From: Dipteris shenzhenensis
Taxonomy: Eukaryota; Polypodiophyta; Polypodiopsida; Gleicheniales
DNA: 64,000 nucleotides
NCBI GenBank assembly: GCA_047967505.1
Contig: CM106539.1
Direction: 5' to 3' (one strand)
The position numbers and the translations under genes are program-made. Numbering within the stretch: the stretch's first letter is position 1; every line of letters starts with the position of its first letter. Below, one piece after another: positions 47,216 through 56,749 of this stretch. The notes under the pieces were generated by a model, which was not told where the DNA came from, made no database searches, and worked only from the letters and a program-made list of their open reading frames with translations.

Positions 47216-47220
47216 GGGTC

Positions 47221-48340
47221 ATAGCTGCAAGTCAAGAAAGCATATGGGTCATCCTCAAGAGTGGCTGTAGTATCTGGACTAGCCACTGGAAATGTGAAAT
47301 GCAAGATAAAAAGGCCTAGTGCTCTTCCACAAAGTTGGCTGTAACATCCCCTCCATCATGTGCATTAGAAGCTGATGCATCTGAGACAGCCATACCTGAA
47401 TCCCTTTTCTTTTCCTTAGCTATTCGCTTCTTGCATTCATTAATGTAATGACCTGGCTTCTTGTAGTAATGACAAATGCCCTTCCTTTTAGGCTTATTTG
47501 CATCACGTTTAGCCTTATAAGAGGGCTGTCCTGAATCAGCTTTATGCGGATGTGTGGGCTGATTTCCATGTTGCTTTTGCTGTCCTTTCCCTTTGGGCTT
47601 GAACTTAGAAAGCATGGCCTGCGTGCCAGCCCGTGTTGCCATGTTCTTTCTTCTCTGCTCTTCCTGCAACAAGAGTCCTACCAACTCGTGAAAAGAGAGA
47701 GGATTGTTGCCCCCCCTCAATGACAAATTCAGCGAGGTGTGGAAACTGAGATAAGACTCAGGAAGAGAATTCAGAGTGGTGGTAATCATCTCTGAATCTG
47801 GAATAACCTCATCTATATTCAGCAACTGTTCTTTCAAATACTGAAGTTTTGTGAGGTGAGCATTCATGGAATCTCCCTCATGCATCTATGTATGAGATAG
47901 CTCTCTCTTCAGGAAGGAAACTGTGGCATCATTTCTTGCTGCAAACATGCTCTCTAAAATTTTTCGAGGTCTTATATGACCGAATGTGAGAAATAATAAA
48001 CCTCTTAACAGAAAGAGAAATAAGTGAAAGAGCTTGTGCATCCCTAGAATCCCACCTTTTCTGTTCTGATGTGGGAGCCACTGGAGTAGCAAATGCTGCT
48101 CCAATCATTTGTCCTACATTTTGACCTCTACCCCTGCCTCCACTTGTAGGAGTGACAGGTGTAGCCACAGTTTTTGGCCTTGTCTCATCTCCATTGACAT
48201 AATCCTAGAGATGTTTGCCAACCAAGATGTTGCGAACCATAAAACTCCACAAGGAGTAGTTGGTGCTATCCAACTTATCCTCCTGTGTGAGGACTCCAAA
48301 CACCTCACCAAACACCTCATTGGGGTTGCTTTGAGCCATT
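47221..48340 (-). pseudogene. Copia K gag
   Basis: The minus strand carries gag start-like sequence (near 48340-48114, frames mixed; NYSLWSFMV-like), then the ORF 47885-47316. That ORF has SHEMITT-like gag core sequence (IDEVIPDSEMITTTLNSLPE), LSFHELVGLLLQEEQ, a Gly/Lys/Gln-rich linker and a knuckle CHYYKKPGHYINEC, where the second Cys is replaced by Tyr. It ends in NFVEEH near 47316. A spacer (47304-47221, DDPYAFLTCSYDP) leads to the solo LTR. Frameshifts and the damaged knuckle make it inactive. The same protein in better shape is found in copia F. Confidence 0.82.
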
Positions 48341-48731
48341 TCTGCCAGAAAGCTAAAAAATGCAACAAACTAGACAAGTAAAATCCCTTTTTAGGATGTA
48401 AAATGCACAACCAAAGTCTGCTAAAAAATTCTGCCAACAATGACAAATGCTGTCACAGCCTATCAAAGGCTTGAGATGCACCACAATGCTCTGCAAATGC
48501 CCAAAAATCTGCAGAGTATATCTGCAAAAAGTGGCAAATGTCTGCAATATGACTCAAACTGAGTCCAAAACTGCTTGCAAAGCTCCCAAATGATCTTTCC
48601 ACTGCCAAATTGCATCCGAAATGCAAAAGCCCCAAATTCTTGCAAGAAATTACACCTGAAAGGGGGCAAATCAACCAAAAGCCCCAAATTTTGCAATTAT
48701 CTGCAAGACTGCAAGCAGAACAAAAAAAAGC

Positions 48732-49871
48732 TTGAGTCTGCTTTTTAGCCTATCAGGGTTGGAGGTCTTTTGATGCAGGGATCAGATTCAGAGTGGTTCC
48801 TCGACCCAGACCCCCGGCTACTCTCCACCGGGTCTTGGAGGCTTTGGCTCTACGGGGGAGTTCCCATTAGGTATTTGCAGTGGGACCCTGGAGAGTGGGA
48901 GTGGATTGACGCAGGGCAGCGAGAGAAGAGCCTCCCTTTCTTTCGTTACACGGTCAGTAATGCCAGGAGATTTCAGCTCAGTAGTAGAGGTTGGAGACCT
49001 TCTAGAGTTCCTCATTGGGAGACATTTGATATCACTGCGGATCTGCAGAGGTGCTTCTGAAGGAGACTCTGGAAAACCCACAGGAATAGAAAGATCACTC
49101 TCTTCTTTTGGCTTTCTATCCATGGTGGGATTGCAGTGAACCTTTGGAGATCCAGGTTCGGAGCCAACCCTACTTGCCCTCGTTGCCTCTCTGCTTCGGA
49201 GACTATTCAGCATTGTTTATGGGATTGCAGACATGCGAGGATGATTTGGATGGGGGTAGCCAGGATTTTCAGTCACTTGGCCCACTCCCCATTCTTTATG
49301 ACATGGGGCTCAGTGGCTTAGCTTTCTCTTACAGGGCCTCAGGTATTCTATGAGAGACTTGACTCCTTTCGGGCCATTTTGGATAGACGTCATCAGATTG
49401 AGTCCTGTTCATTGGATGTGGTACCGCACCTTCCTTTTACAGATGTACATGCCTCTGTAGATACTTCTTGGGAGATTTTAGCGAGCATAGCATCGTGGCA
49501 TATTTGGAGAGCCAGATGCACAGAGGCTATGGAGGGTACTCATGTTCATCCCTTGCACACTTTGGCTAGTATCTGGACAGACCCCGTACATACTTTGATG
49601 ACCGTATGGATGAGTATATAGGGAGACTCCCGTGCACCCTCAGCTAGGAGGGCTTCTTTCTTCAGGGAATGGAAGGATTCTCCTTTCTTCTCTGAGACTC
49701 CTACAGGGTTGAGGTGGCACTTTCAGCCTCAGCCTTGGTTGTTCTCCACCTCACTTTGAGGGGGTTTTATTTATCCTCATGATTTCATGATGTTGTATTT
49801 CCGCTCAGAGCTTGCTCTGGCGAGTTTCTTTCTTACTTAATAGAAGTCTCTTTTTTGCCAAAAAAAAAAAG
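48732..49871 (+). mobile_element. LINE-2: 5'-truncated LINE in the K leader
   Basis: A plus-strand insertion ending in a pure A-run (49859-49870). It is flanked by identical 14-bp sequences GAACAAAAAAAAGC at 48718-48731 and 49872-49885, the hallmark of target-primed reverse transcription. It keeps only the last 1.1 kb of a LINE. Confidence 0.92.
48770..49621 (+). pseudogene. LINE-2 ORF2 C-terminus with zf-RVT
   Basis: The plus strand reads SWRLWLYGGVPIRYLQWDPG (near 48830), shared with LINE-1 at about 39840. It continues through frame changes to a finger region: FFWLSIHGGIAVNLWRSRFG, then CPRCLSASETIQHCLW and CRHARMIW (49136-49260). The tail ends near 49621 (TVWMSI, TAG). About 250 bp of 3' UTR with TTCTTTTTTGCC-type sequence precede the A-tail. 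No RT core is present. Confidence 0.85.
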
Positions 49872-49885
49872 GAACAAAAAAAAGC

Positions 49886-50443
49886 ACTAAAGTTGTGAAG
49901 CAGGTTTTGTAACCTGACTGCAATGCCTGCAAAAAAACAGGATGCCCCAAATGTGCTTCTAGAAAACTAAGCCAAACAATGGCTGTCTGCAAGAATGCGC
50001 CTTCCAAAGATCACCTGCAAAGAAAAACTACTCGAAGTATGGATGCCTTCAGACTATACGGAACTGACAGTACGGCAAGGCACAGTGTACGGCCTGTACG
50101 GACGGAATCCTTATACCCGTATGAAAATGTACGGCGTGGATGTACAAATCTGAGATGCAGTCAATGTACAGAATTAGTACAAGGTAATGACGATTGACGG
50201 ATGTATGGCGAGCTGGTATAGATGGCACAAATGTACAAAACGACCTGTTAGCTGCAGATGTATGGCGAGCTGGTACGAATGGCGCCTGCTGTACGGCGAC
50301 CTACAATAGTACGGTGACTTGCAGATGTACGACGACAGAAATCTGTACAATCGTACGGACTGTATGGACTAGTAAGAATGTGGGTTGGAGCTCGAGCTTG
50401 CAGGCAAGGAGCAGTATCGGGAGCAACTTGTTGTGATACCAAA
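49886..50443 (-). other. Copia K leader with TACGGC-type repeats
   Basis: Leader DNA between the primer site and gag. Between about 50070 and 50360 the words GTACGG, TACGGCG and GTACGAC recur many times in short irregular units. No ORF is credible. The primer site next to the LTR reads TGGTATCACAAC on the minus strand (50431-50442), a variant of the usual TGGTATCAGAGC. Confidence 0.65.
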
Positions 50444-50678
50444 TGTGAGAGAAGAGGGAGAAGAATGCAAGAGTGAGTAAAACGTTTGAATAGATGAGTT
50501 GTGAAAATACAAGAGAGTGTGAGGTTTTGTCTAAGTGACAAAACCTTATCTTATTCACTAACCGTAGTTAGGGATCTAACTGCGGTTAGGGAGAAAAACC
50601 TCAATGAGGGAAAAGTGCCCCTAATCTACTTATTACATTACATTGGCCACTGCCTAGAATATACCAATAATTCTAACA
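50444..50678 (-). repeat. 5' LTR of copia K (235 bp)
   Basis: TG at 50444 to CA at 50678, coding-strand start TGTTAGAATTATTGG. The direct flank AGCTC (50679-50683) matches 44271-44275. It carries the inverted AGGTTTTGTCTAAGTGACA/AAACCTT motif also seen in the LTRs of L and F. Confidence 0.92.
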
Positions 50679-50683
50679 AGCTC

Positions 50684-51885
50684 TGGGTCCCCTTCTCCTC
50701 GACTGCTGCCTGGCTACCCTCTGCAGCTTCTACCATCACAACGTTAGGGACTCCTGAGGGTCTCCAACCAGAGGCTCCTTCTGTTGCTCCTCCGTGGGTG
50801 CCTCTCGTCCTACTCCCTCTCTCTCCTTGCATCTAGCCCGTTGTTTGCGGCGCTTTTCAGCCAATTTGCTTCATTTCTTTTTCTTTTTCCCCACCTAAGT
50901 CCACTCTCCCTGTGAAGGTGTCACCCAGGGGGTTTGGGACTCATGCTGCTCCTGGTTGGAGGGGTGCCGGGCTCTGGCTTGCTGACTCTGCCTGTCTTGC
51001 GGGGGAGGGGAGAGGAGTCCATCCCTGACCACAAGGGCAGTTTTGGGCTAGATGGCCCATTTGCTTGCAACGAAGACGTTGTCTTGGTAAGCCGAAGATC
51101 TCTACTCTCTGATGAAGTGTACCCCCTTCGAGGGTCTTGAGGAGGATCAGCTCTAGGAGGGACCCTTGGCTCTCAACCACTAATCTGATCCTGGAGACCC
51201 CGTTGTCTGCTACCATTGAAGTTGCCGAATTTGGCGGGGACTTCAGCACCATGCCAAATGCTCTACCAATGGAGGAAAGGATGGCTCTGCATTCCTTTGG
51301 AAGCCTTGGGAAGTGGAGCATCACCGGGAATCGGGAGCCTTCTGACCGGACAAGTGTCACCACCAAGCTTACTTTCTCCGAGGTGTAAGCCAATTAACCC
51401 GAAGCTATGTAGAAGGAAGAGGAGGGGTGGAAAAAGGGGGAATAAGAAGGATTAAAGGGGGAGGAGGAAAATGAGGGGTGGGAGGGAGATGAGCTGGCGG
51501 GGGAGGAGAGGAGAGTTCATCCGCAGCGGCCCACGCGGGGGGGGGGGGGCAAAGGCAGAGGGGGGTTAGAGGTGGGAAGGGAGCAGGGCGGTGGATGGAG
51601 AAGGAGCGGGGGTGGAGGAGAAGGTGTGGGTGAGGGATGGCCGGAGGAGGAGAAGCATGGAGGTGGAAGAAAAGGTGCGGGGGGGGGGGGGGGTAGGAGG
51701 AGGAGCAGGGGCGGACGAGGAGGAGGTGGGGGGGTAGAAGGAGCTGCGGGTGGGGCAGAAGGAGGCGCGGGAGAGCGAAAGAGTGCGATGGGAGGAGTCG
51801 TCGCGGGGGTGCGGGCAAGGAGTGGCGAGGAAGGCAGAGGCGGGCTGGAGGGGAGCTAGAGAGGAGGCTATGGCGGAGCAGCTTC
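50684..51885 (-). pseudogene. LINE-1 ORF1, first part, and C-rich 5' region
   Basis: ORF 51393-50941 on the minus strand matches plant LINE ORF1 (DUF4283-like RNA-binding region): GNRFP-like core, GSLLELILLKTLEGGTLHQR, then a knuckle CKQMGHLAQNC preceded by a damaged first Cys. A following frame (50832-50684, GVPNVVMVEAAEGSQAAVEE) leads to the K insertion. Upstream, 51405-51885 is C-rich on this strand, with runs of G on the plus strand (for example 51536-51549). The Pro-rich ORF there is a composition artefact. The protein would bind LINE RNA. Confidence 0.78.
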
Positions 51886-52539
51886 GGGAGTAGGGAGCAG
51901 CAGTCTTATGCTCAATTGTGGGCAGACCTCAGCTGTACTTGCTTGGGGAGGATGTTTTCTAAGGAACTCACACTTCAGATGGTGACTGAAGTACACAACC
52001 TGAGGGGTGCAAGGACAGAAGTAGGAGCAGTACATTGCTCACCAGAGAGCATCTAGGGTAGCAGATTGCTACATGTTTTGGGATCTTTGTGAGAGCGTTC
52101 GCTAAGAAGTGTTTGGCTCAGTTTTGTGCAATATACTTTGAGATATTTTGGATTGTTCTAATGTTGTCTATTCTCCACAATTCGTGCTTGTGAGCTCTCT
52201 CTTGTGGACACATCAAAGGATAAAGCATTCCCTTCACTGGTCTTGTGATTCTTCCATTGCATATGCCATATCCATTCCTATTTTCGCTGCAAGGAGAAAC
52301 TAGCTAGGTAGTTCGGTTTCTTTTAACATGATATTACAGCTTAGTTGTCTATATGGAGAGCCATAGACGGGGGGGTGCTTGGAAGAGAAGTTCTAAGAGA
52401 CTAGGGTTTCAAAGGATGGCAAAATCTGAAGTTAGGAGGTATATGCCTTGGTTATCAACCCATCCAGCTAGAGATTGACTTCTATAATAGAAAGTGGTAG
52501 GCTATTCAGATCAATAGAGGTTTGACAATAAGGTCGATG
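51886..52539. other. Unassigned DNA, possible LTR/leader of a plus-strand copia
   Basis: No gene is visible. The stretch TCTTTTAACATGATATTACAG (52319-52339) resembles a decayed LTR-to-primer-site transition ahead of the gag relic that follows, but no LTR partner was found. Confidence 0.3.
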
Positions 52540-53133
52540 CGATTATAAGTACACAATGAACTATCTGATCTGGAAGATCAAGATTCAAAGTCACATGGTT
52601 GCACATAGATTGTGGAGATAATTGAAGGACGGGAATTAAATGAGAAGATTGAAAAGATGCATCAGGAAAGATAGCCTGACATGGCAAATCCAGGTGCCAC
52701 CAAGAACGGATGGAGAAAGATATTGATGCATTATTAATGATGATCGGGACAACTGTAGATTCAAGGCTTCCACACATTCAACTGGCAGATACTTCGCCTG
52801 AGGCATGGATGATTCTTAAGGATGTTCTCGAGGCAGCAAATTCCAGTCGCTATTCATGCTGCAGTTGGAGGAAGATAGGTCAGTGATCATCGAGTCATTT
52901 TTAAAAGATCAACTGGCCGCTGTGGATCAGAGAGTGGACAACAATCAATTGGTCACTCTCGTGCTTGGTAAATTGCCAAGGAGCTTCACTGGGGTAGTGA
53001 CAACCGTGATAGTTGGAGAGAGCTCAAAGCTGTTGATTTTCAAGTTTCTTGGTCCGTGTTCAATGTTGATACCAAAAATAAAGAACAGCAAGCAAGAGAA
53101 AGGCAAGCCCAGTAAGAAAAGCATGAACGTTTC
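52540..53133 (+). pseudogene. Copia gag relic
   Basis: The plus strand, across several frames, shows a UBN2-type gag: NYLIWKIKIQSHMV (52560), then ORF 52856-53143 with LQLEEDRSVIIESFLKDQLA, DNNQLVTLVLGKLPRSFTG and VVTTVI. Stops and frame changes break the first half. It ends where the LTR of copia F begins (53134). The remaining pol of this element is not in the window. Confidence 0.7.
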
Positions 53134-53356
53134 TGTTACATAAAGAGAGAGTAGGAGAGTCAAAGAGCTGAACGTAAGTTTGCAATAGATGTGAGTAATA
53201 CAAGGTTTTGTCTAAGTGACAAAACCTTATCCTTCACTAACCGTAGTTAGTGAACTAACTATGGTTAGGGGAAAAACCTCTAAAGAGGGAAAAGTGCCCC
53301 TAACCTACTTATTACATTACATTGGTCACTGCTAGAATATAATAATAATTCTAACA
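53134..53356 (-). repeat. 3' LTR of copia F (223 bp)
   Basis: From TGTTACATAAAGAG to AATTCTAACA, followed by CCCCCCTGCAGTG (polypurine-tract complement). It aligns over its length with 50444-50678 but is clearly diverged in the left 90 bp. Confidence 0.8.
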
Positions 53357-53393
53357 CCCCCCTGCAGTGCCAATGTCATGTACAAGGAAATGA

Positions 53394-54073
53394 TCAATCA
53401 CCAAAAGGAGATAAGTTCAGGGCACTGCGAAATGCCTCAAACTTTTCACGTGGAAGTGCTTTGGTGAAGATGTCTGCAACATTGTCATGTGTTGACACAT
53501 AGATCATACTGATCTCTCCTGTATGCAACTTCTCTTTGACATAGTGATCGTGAACCTCAATGTGCTTTGTGCGAGCATGAAACACAGGATTCTTTGCCAC
53601 TGCTATAGCACTCAGACTATCAGTGAGAATCGGAGAAGGACCCTCCAATGAAAGATGAAGATCAGCAAACAAACGACGCAGCCAAACACATTCAACTGTC
53701 GTTGTGAAAGCTGCCCTGTACTCAGCTTCACATGAGGAGGTAGCCACTGTAGATTGTTTCTGGCTCAACCAAGAAATGCAAGCATGTCCTAGAAAGAAAC
53801 AATTCCCAGTGGTGGACTGCCTAGTATCATAGTCTCCAGCCCAATCTGAGTCACTATAAGCATGCATCTGCAAGTCACCCCCCCTTGGAAACATCAAGCC
53901 AAAAGACTTTGTACCTTGCAAGTAACGGAAGATGCGTTTTACAGCCTGCCAATGCATAATCTTTGGGCTGTGCATATACTTGCTCACCTGAGAAACTGAA
54001 AACTGAATATCAGGTTGTGTATTGCAGAGATAAATGAGGCATCCAACAGCCTGGCTATAGAGTGTGACATCAA
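53394..54073 (-). pseudogene. Copia F RNase H and pol C-terminus
   Basis: The minus strand is open from the insertion site: YSQAVGCLIYLCNTQPDIQF, YLQGTKSFGLMFPRGGD, DSDWAGDYDTRQSTTGNCFF, SSCEAEYRAAF, ILTDSLSAIAVAKNPVFHAR, then NVADIFTKALPREKF and a terminal LNLSPFGD stop at 53394. RNase H would degrade the RNA template during cDNA synthesis. This piece is intact, but it is separated from RT by the gag-only element. The ORF start shown upstream (54116) lies inside the inserted LTR. Confidence 0.88.
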
Positions 54074-54078
54074 TTGAT

Positions 54079-54374
54079 TGTTGGTAAGCTGAAAGGAAAG
54101 GAAAGAGTGGACACAAACTCAGAATACTTGCATTACTTGCTTGTAGAATGAAGAAGAGTGAGGTCCTTAAGTAGGCACCTCATACATGCTCACTGACATC
54201 ACTGATGACTTCAGAGCTCCACAATCATCTCCTCAATCTGCTCCTAGATTCTCTCAATCATCCTATGTGGCTCTCCACCAGCTCACTGTGCTTATGGGCA
54301 CCTAACTGTGCCTCTAGCACTCACACATAGAAACCCAGGTGTGCCTGAGGCATACACCTTGAGATATCCCATCA
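54079..54374 (-). repeat. 3' LTR of the gag-only element
   Basis: 296 bp, TGTTGGTAAGCTG to GATATCCCATCA, with TTGAT directly to its left. It differs at three positions from the LTR at 56449-56744. Confidence 0.93.
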
Positions 54375-54748
54375 AACCCCCCCTCAAGGGAATGCCTCAG
54401 GCTATGTCAAGGATACATCTAGTCTCATAGTTTCTCATGCCATCTCATGGTGGTCAAGGATAAATCTATGGCTAGGTTCTCGTGCTAGCAAGGGTTCCCT
54501 TGGATGTAAGGTAAACAAAAGGGATACAAAAAGACCTTCCAATGGTTATCTCCCCTGCATGTACATGCACACAATGTCTGCAGGAGGTACCATGGAGCAA
54601 AACATACACATGGCGTACATCATAAGGTGACCAGAGGTGTTTACAAAACACACAAAACACAATAGTTTATTTTCATTCATTTTGGAGGACTATCCAGGCT
54701 GAGTACCTTGACATAAAAAGAGAGATCTGGAGCATACATAGAAATGTT

Positions 54749-55579
54749 TTAGAATGCATAATCTTCAAAGGATGCCTCATCTTGTGGAGGCTCATTAACT
54801 GAAAGTAGATTTGCATTTTCTGTCTTTGCTTTGGCTTTGCAAAACTTCTCATTATGGTTGTTCTTGCCACAGTGCTTGCATGGATTAATTTTGAAGCAGT
54901 CCTTTGAAAGGTGATTTGTCTTTCCACAGTGATTGCAAGGGGTATACTTGCCCTTCTGGACTTTTACAGCATAAACAGTGTCATTGCCTTTCCTGAGCTC
55001 CATATGCCTTTCTTCTTCTTGGAGAGCAGAGATAATACCTTCAAGATTAGGATTAGGAAGATTTTTCAAAGTGCTAACTATGTGATCATAATCTTCAGGC
55101 ATACTCTTAAGTAACACTGCCATAGCATCATCTGGAGTAATAGGAGAGTTGATAGAAGCTAATTGAGTCATAAGACTCCGCATATAGTTGACATGAGCTG
55201 CTAAAGTAGTACCACTAGCCATCTTCAATTCAAAGAAAGAGATTTTAAGTGATAGTTTAGAGATGTGAGAGCTAGCACCAAAAATCATGTCAAGCTTCTG
55301 CCAAGCTTCCGAAGGAGACTCCAAGTCAGAGATATGGTGAATATAATCATCTCCTAAAGCAAGAGCAATGATACCGTATGCTTTTTCTTCTCTGGCTGGA
55401 TCCCTTGCCGGTCGTGTCGGAGTTGAGGATTCTCCAGCATTGGACGCCGTAGAAGAAGCGGTAGGAGTCGGTTTGACAAGTCCCCATAAGTTCTCCCTCA
55501 TCAATGCAAATTTCACCTTCATCTGCCATGTGTGGAAGCCCTTTCCATTGAACTTCTCTAGATTCAATAGGGTAGCCAT
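54749..55579 (-). CDS. Intact gag with two zinc knuckles (276 aa)
   Basis: I start it at the Met at 55579 (MATLLNLEKFNGKGFHTWQM), the usual copia gag start; the frame is open upstream to 55675 (308 aa) but those residues are unlike gag. The UBN2-type core spans residues 1-200 with WQMKVKFALM, AWQKLDMIFG, MRSLMTQLASI and LKSMPEDYDHIVSTLKNLP. Two CCHC knuckles follow, CNHCGKTNHLSKDC and CKHCGKNNHNEKFC, both with complete ligands. The acidic tail ends DEASFEDYAF. There is no stop or frameshift, unlike nearly every other retroelement protein here. A spacer of about 370 bp (54375-54748) separates it from the 3' LTR, and a leader of about 850 bp (55580-56434) from the primer site. It would form particles carrying its own RNA. 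Confidence 0.9.
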   Translation of the reverse strand: MATLLNLEKFNGKGFHTWQMKVKFALMRENLWGLVKPTPTASSTASNAGESSTPTRPARDPAREEKAYGIIALALGDDYIHHISDLESPSEAWQKLDMIFGASSHISKLSLKISFFELKMASGTTLAAHVNYMRSLMTQLASINSPITPDDAMAVLLKSMPEDYDHIVSTLKNLPNPNLEGIISALQEEERHMELRKGNDTVYAVKVQKGKYTPCNHCGKTNHLSKDCFKINPCKHCGKNNHNEKFCKAKAKTENANLLSVNEPPQDEASFEDYAF

Positions 55580-56434
55580 GAGAGGGTCTAACCCAGATAT
55601 TGGGCAGTGTCTATCTCTCTTACAAGGCAAAAAATAATTGAAAGACTTCCAAAATATGAGCACTTGATGTAGCAAAGACTAGTGACCAATATTCAATCAA
55701 TGATGCTTCTTCTTACATGCTTCATAGAAGTGGCTAAAATGAATACTTTCCAATCAAAATCAGGTCTAGTAATTCAAAACAAAACTGAAGCCACACTTGT
55801 ACTAAAGTTATTGAAAGTTTCAAAAAACCAGAAATGCTAGAGTAGCATTTTATGTAGCATCATCTTCAAAAGCTTGTCCAAAACTGTCAAAACCAAAAGG
55901 CTGAACTTGGAGGGCTTGTAGCTCACTCTTCAAAGCAAGGAAAAGAGGGCTTTCTGAAGCAAAAGAAAGCTCATATACCAGAGAGGGTCCAGCACAGAGG
56001 TTGGACGAAATGGTGCGCACTTTTGCCCAGGAGAGTTGCTACAGGCTGAACCTGAGTTTTGACGATTTCTCCCTCGTTACTGAACCAAATGACCTGAAAA
56101 ATGGCTCAAAATCTTCGTCTTGAGGTCGCCCATCTACTTCTAAGAGGGCTCAGGCAATGGCGGAGCAGGCAGGGAGTATTGAGCAGTAGAAGAAATGGCG
56201 AAAAATACGCTGTTTAGGGAATGGCAGCCACCACAGACGTTTTTTTTTTCAATTGCTTGCAGGTAGAAGTTCGCCCATACTAGAGGAGTTTCCAGCTCAG
56301 AGGGTTTGGGCAATGGTTGTTTGTAGGTGGAGAACCAAGCTCTCAAAGATTTTGGGAAGAAAGAGGAAAATGGAGAAGAAGAAGATGAAGAAGAAGATGA
56401 TGATGTGGCAGAAATGGGCTCAAGGGGGATCAAA

Positions 56435-56448
56435 GGGCTCTGATACCA
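56435..56448 (-). promoter_or_regulatory. Primer binding site of the gag-only element
   Basis: The minus strand reads TGGTATCAGAGCCC immediately next to the 5' LTR, complementary to the 3' end of initiator tRNA-Met. Confidence 0.9.
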
Positions 56449-56744
56449 TGTTGGTAAGCTGAAAGGAAAGGAAAGAGTGGACACAAACTCAGAATACTTG
56501 CATTACTTGCTTGTAGAATGAAGAAGAGTGAGGTCATTAAGTAGGCACCTCATACATGCTCACTGACATCACTGATGACTTCAGAGCTCCACAATCATCT
56601 CCTCAATCTGCTCCTAGATTCTCTCAATCATCCTATGTGGCTCTCCACCAGCTAACTGTGCTTATGGGCACCTAACTGTGCCTCTAGCACTCACACATAG
56701 AAACCAAGGTGTGCCTGAGGCATACACCTTGAGATATCCCATCA
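56449..56744 (-). repeat. 5' LTR of the gag-only element
   Basis: 296 bp, paired with 54079-54374, with TTGAT directly to its right (56745-56749). Confidence 0.93.
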
Positions 56745-56749
56745 TTGAT

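Larger units (their letters stand above)
44276..50678 (-). mobile_element. Copia K, inserted in LINE-1 ORF1
   Basis: The 5' LTR is at the right (50444-50678) and the partial 3' LTR at the left (44276-44452). The target duplication AGCTC is at 44271-44275 and 50679-50683. Internal order on the minus strand: leader (50443-48340, split by LINE-2), gag (to 47316), protease (split by a solo LTR), and integrase to about 45190. RT, RNase H and the start of the 3' LTR are replaced by LTR-like DNA of another family (44453-45190). Same family as F and L. Non-autonomous. Confidence 0.88.
39356..51885 (-). mobile_element. LINE-1: L1-type LINE split by two copia insertions
   Basis: Pieces on the minus strand run from right to left in LINE order: C-rich 5' part and ORF1 with a CCHC knuckle (51885-50684), interruption by copia K (50678-44276), ORF1 continuation (44275-43441), endonuclease and pre-RT region (43242-42520), interruption by copia L (42519-41102), then late RT, linker and terminal zinc-finger region (41101-39356). 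K is flanked by AGCTC on both sides (44271-44275 and 50679-50683), proving that it inserted in this LINE. Around L the catalytic RT centre is missing. No poly-A tail is seen at the left end. The LINE is dead. Confidence 0.85.
54079..56744 (-). mobile_element. Gag-only LTR retrotransposon (TR-GAG type), young
   Basis: 2666 bp with 296-bp LTRs (54079-54374, 56449-56744) that differ by only three bases by eye (CCTTAAG/CATTAAG, CTCACTG/CTAACTG, CCCAGG/CCAAGG), and target duplications TTGAT at 54074-54078 and 56745-56749. It has a primer site (56435-56448) and a polypurine tract (complement AACCCCCCCTCAAGGG, 54375-54390). The only gene is gag (54749-55579); protease, integrase, RT and RNase H are absent. 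It must have been mobilised by an autonomous relative, recently judging from the LTRs. Confidence 0.93.

Noticed and set aside
51405-51818. 137-aa Pro/Leu/Ser-rich ORF
   Set aside because: Composition artefact of the C-rich LINE-1 5' region; the Gly-rich ORF on the other strand (51572-51859) is the mirror artefact.
55580-55675. Longer gag start (308 aa) for the gag-only element
   Set aside because: The extra 32 residues are Cys/Phe/Arg-rich and unlike any gag start; the Met at 55579 gives the family-typical N-terminus.
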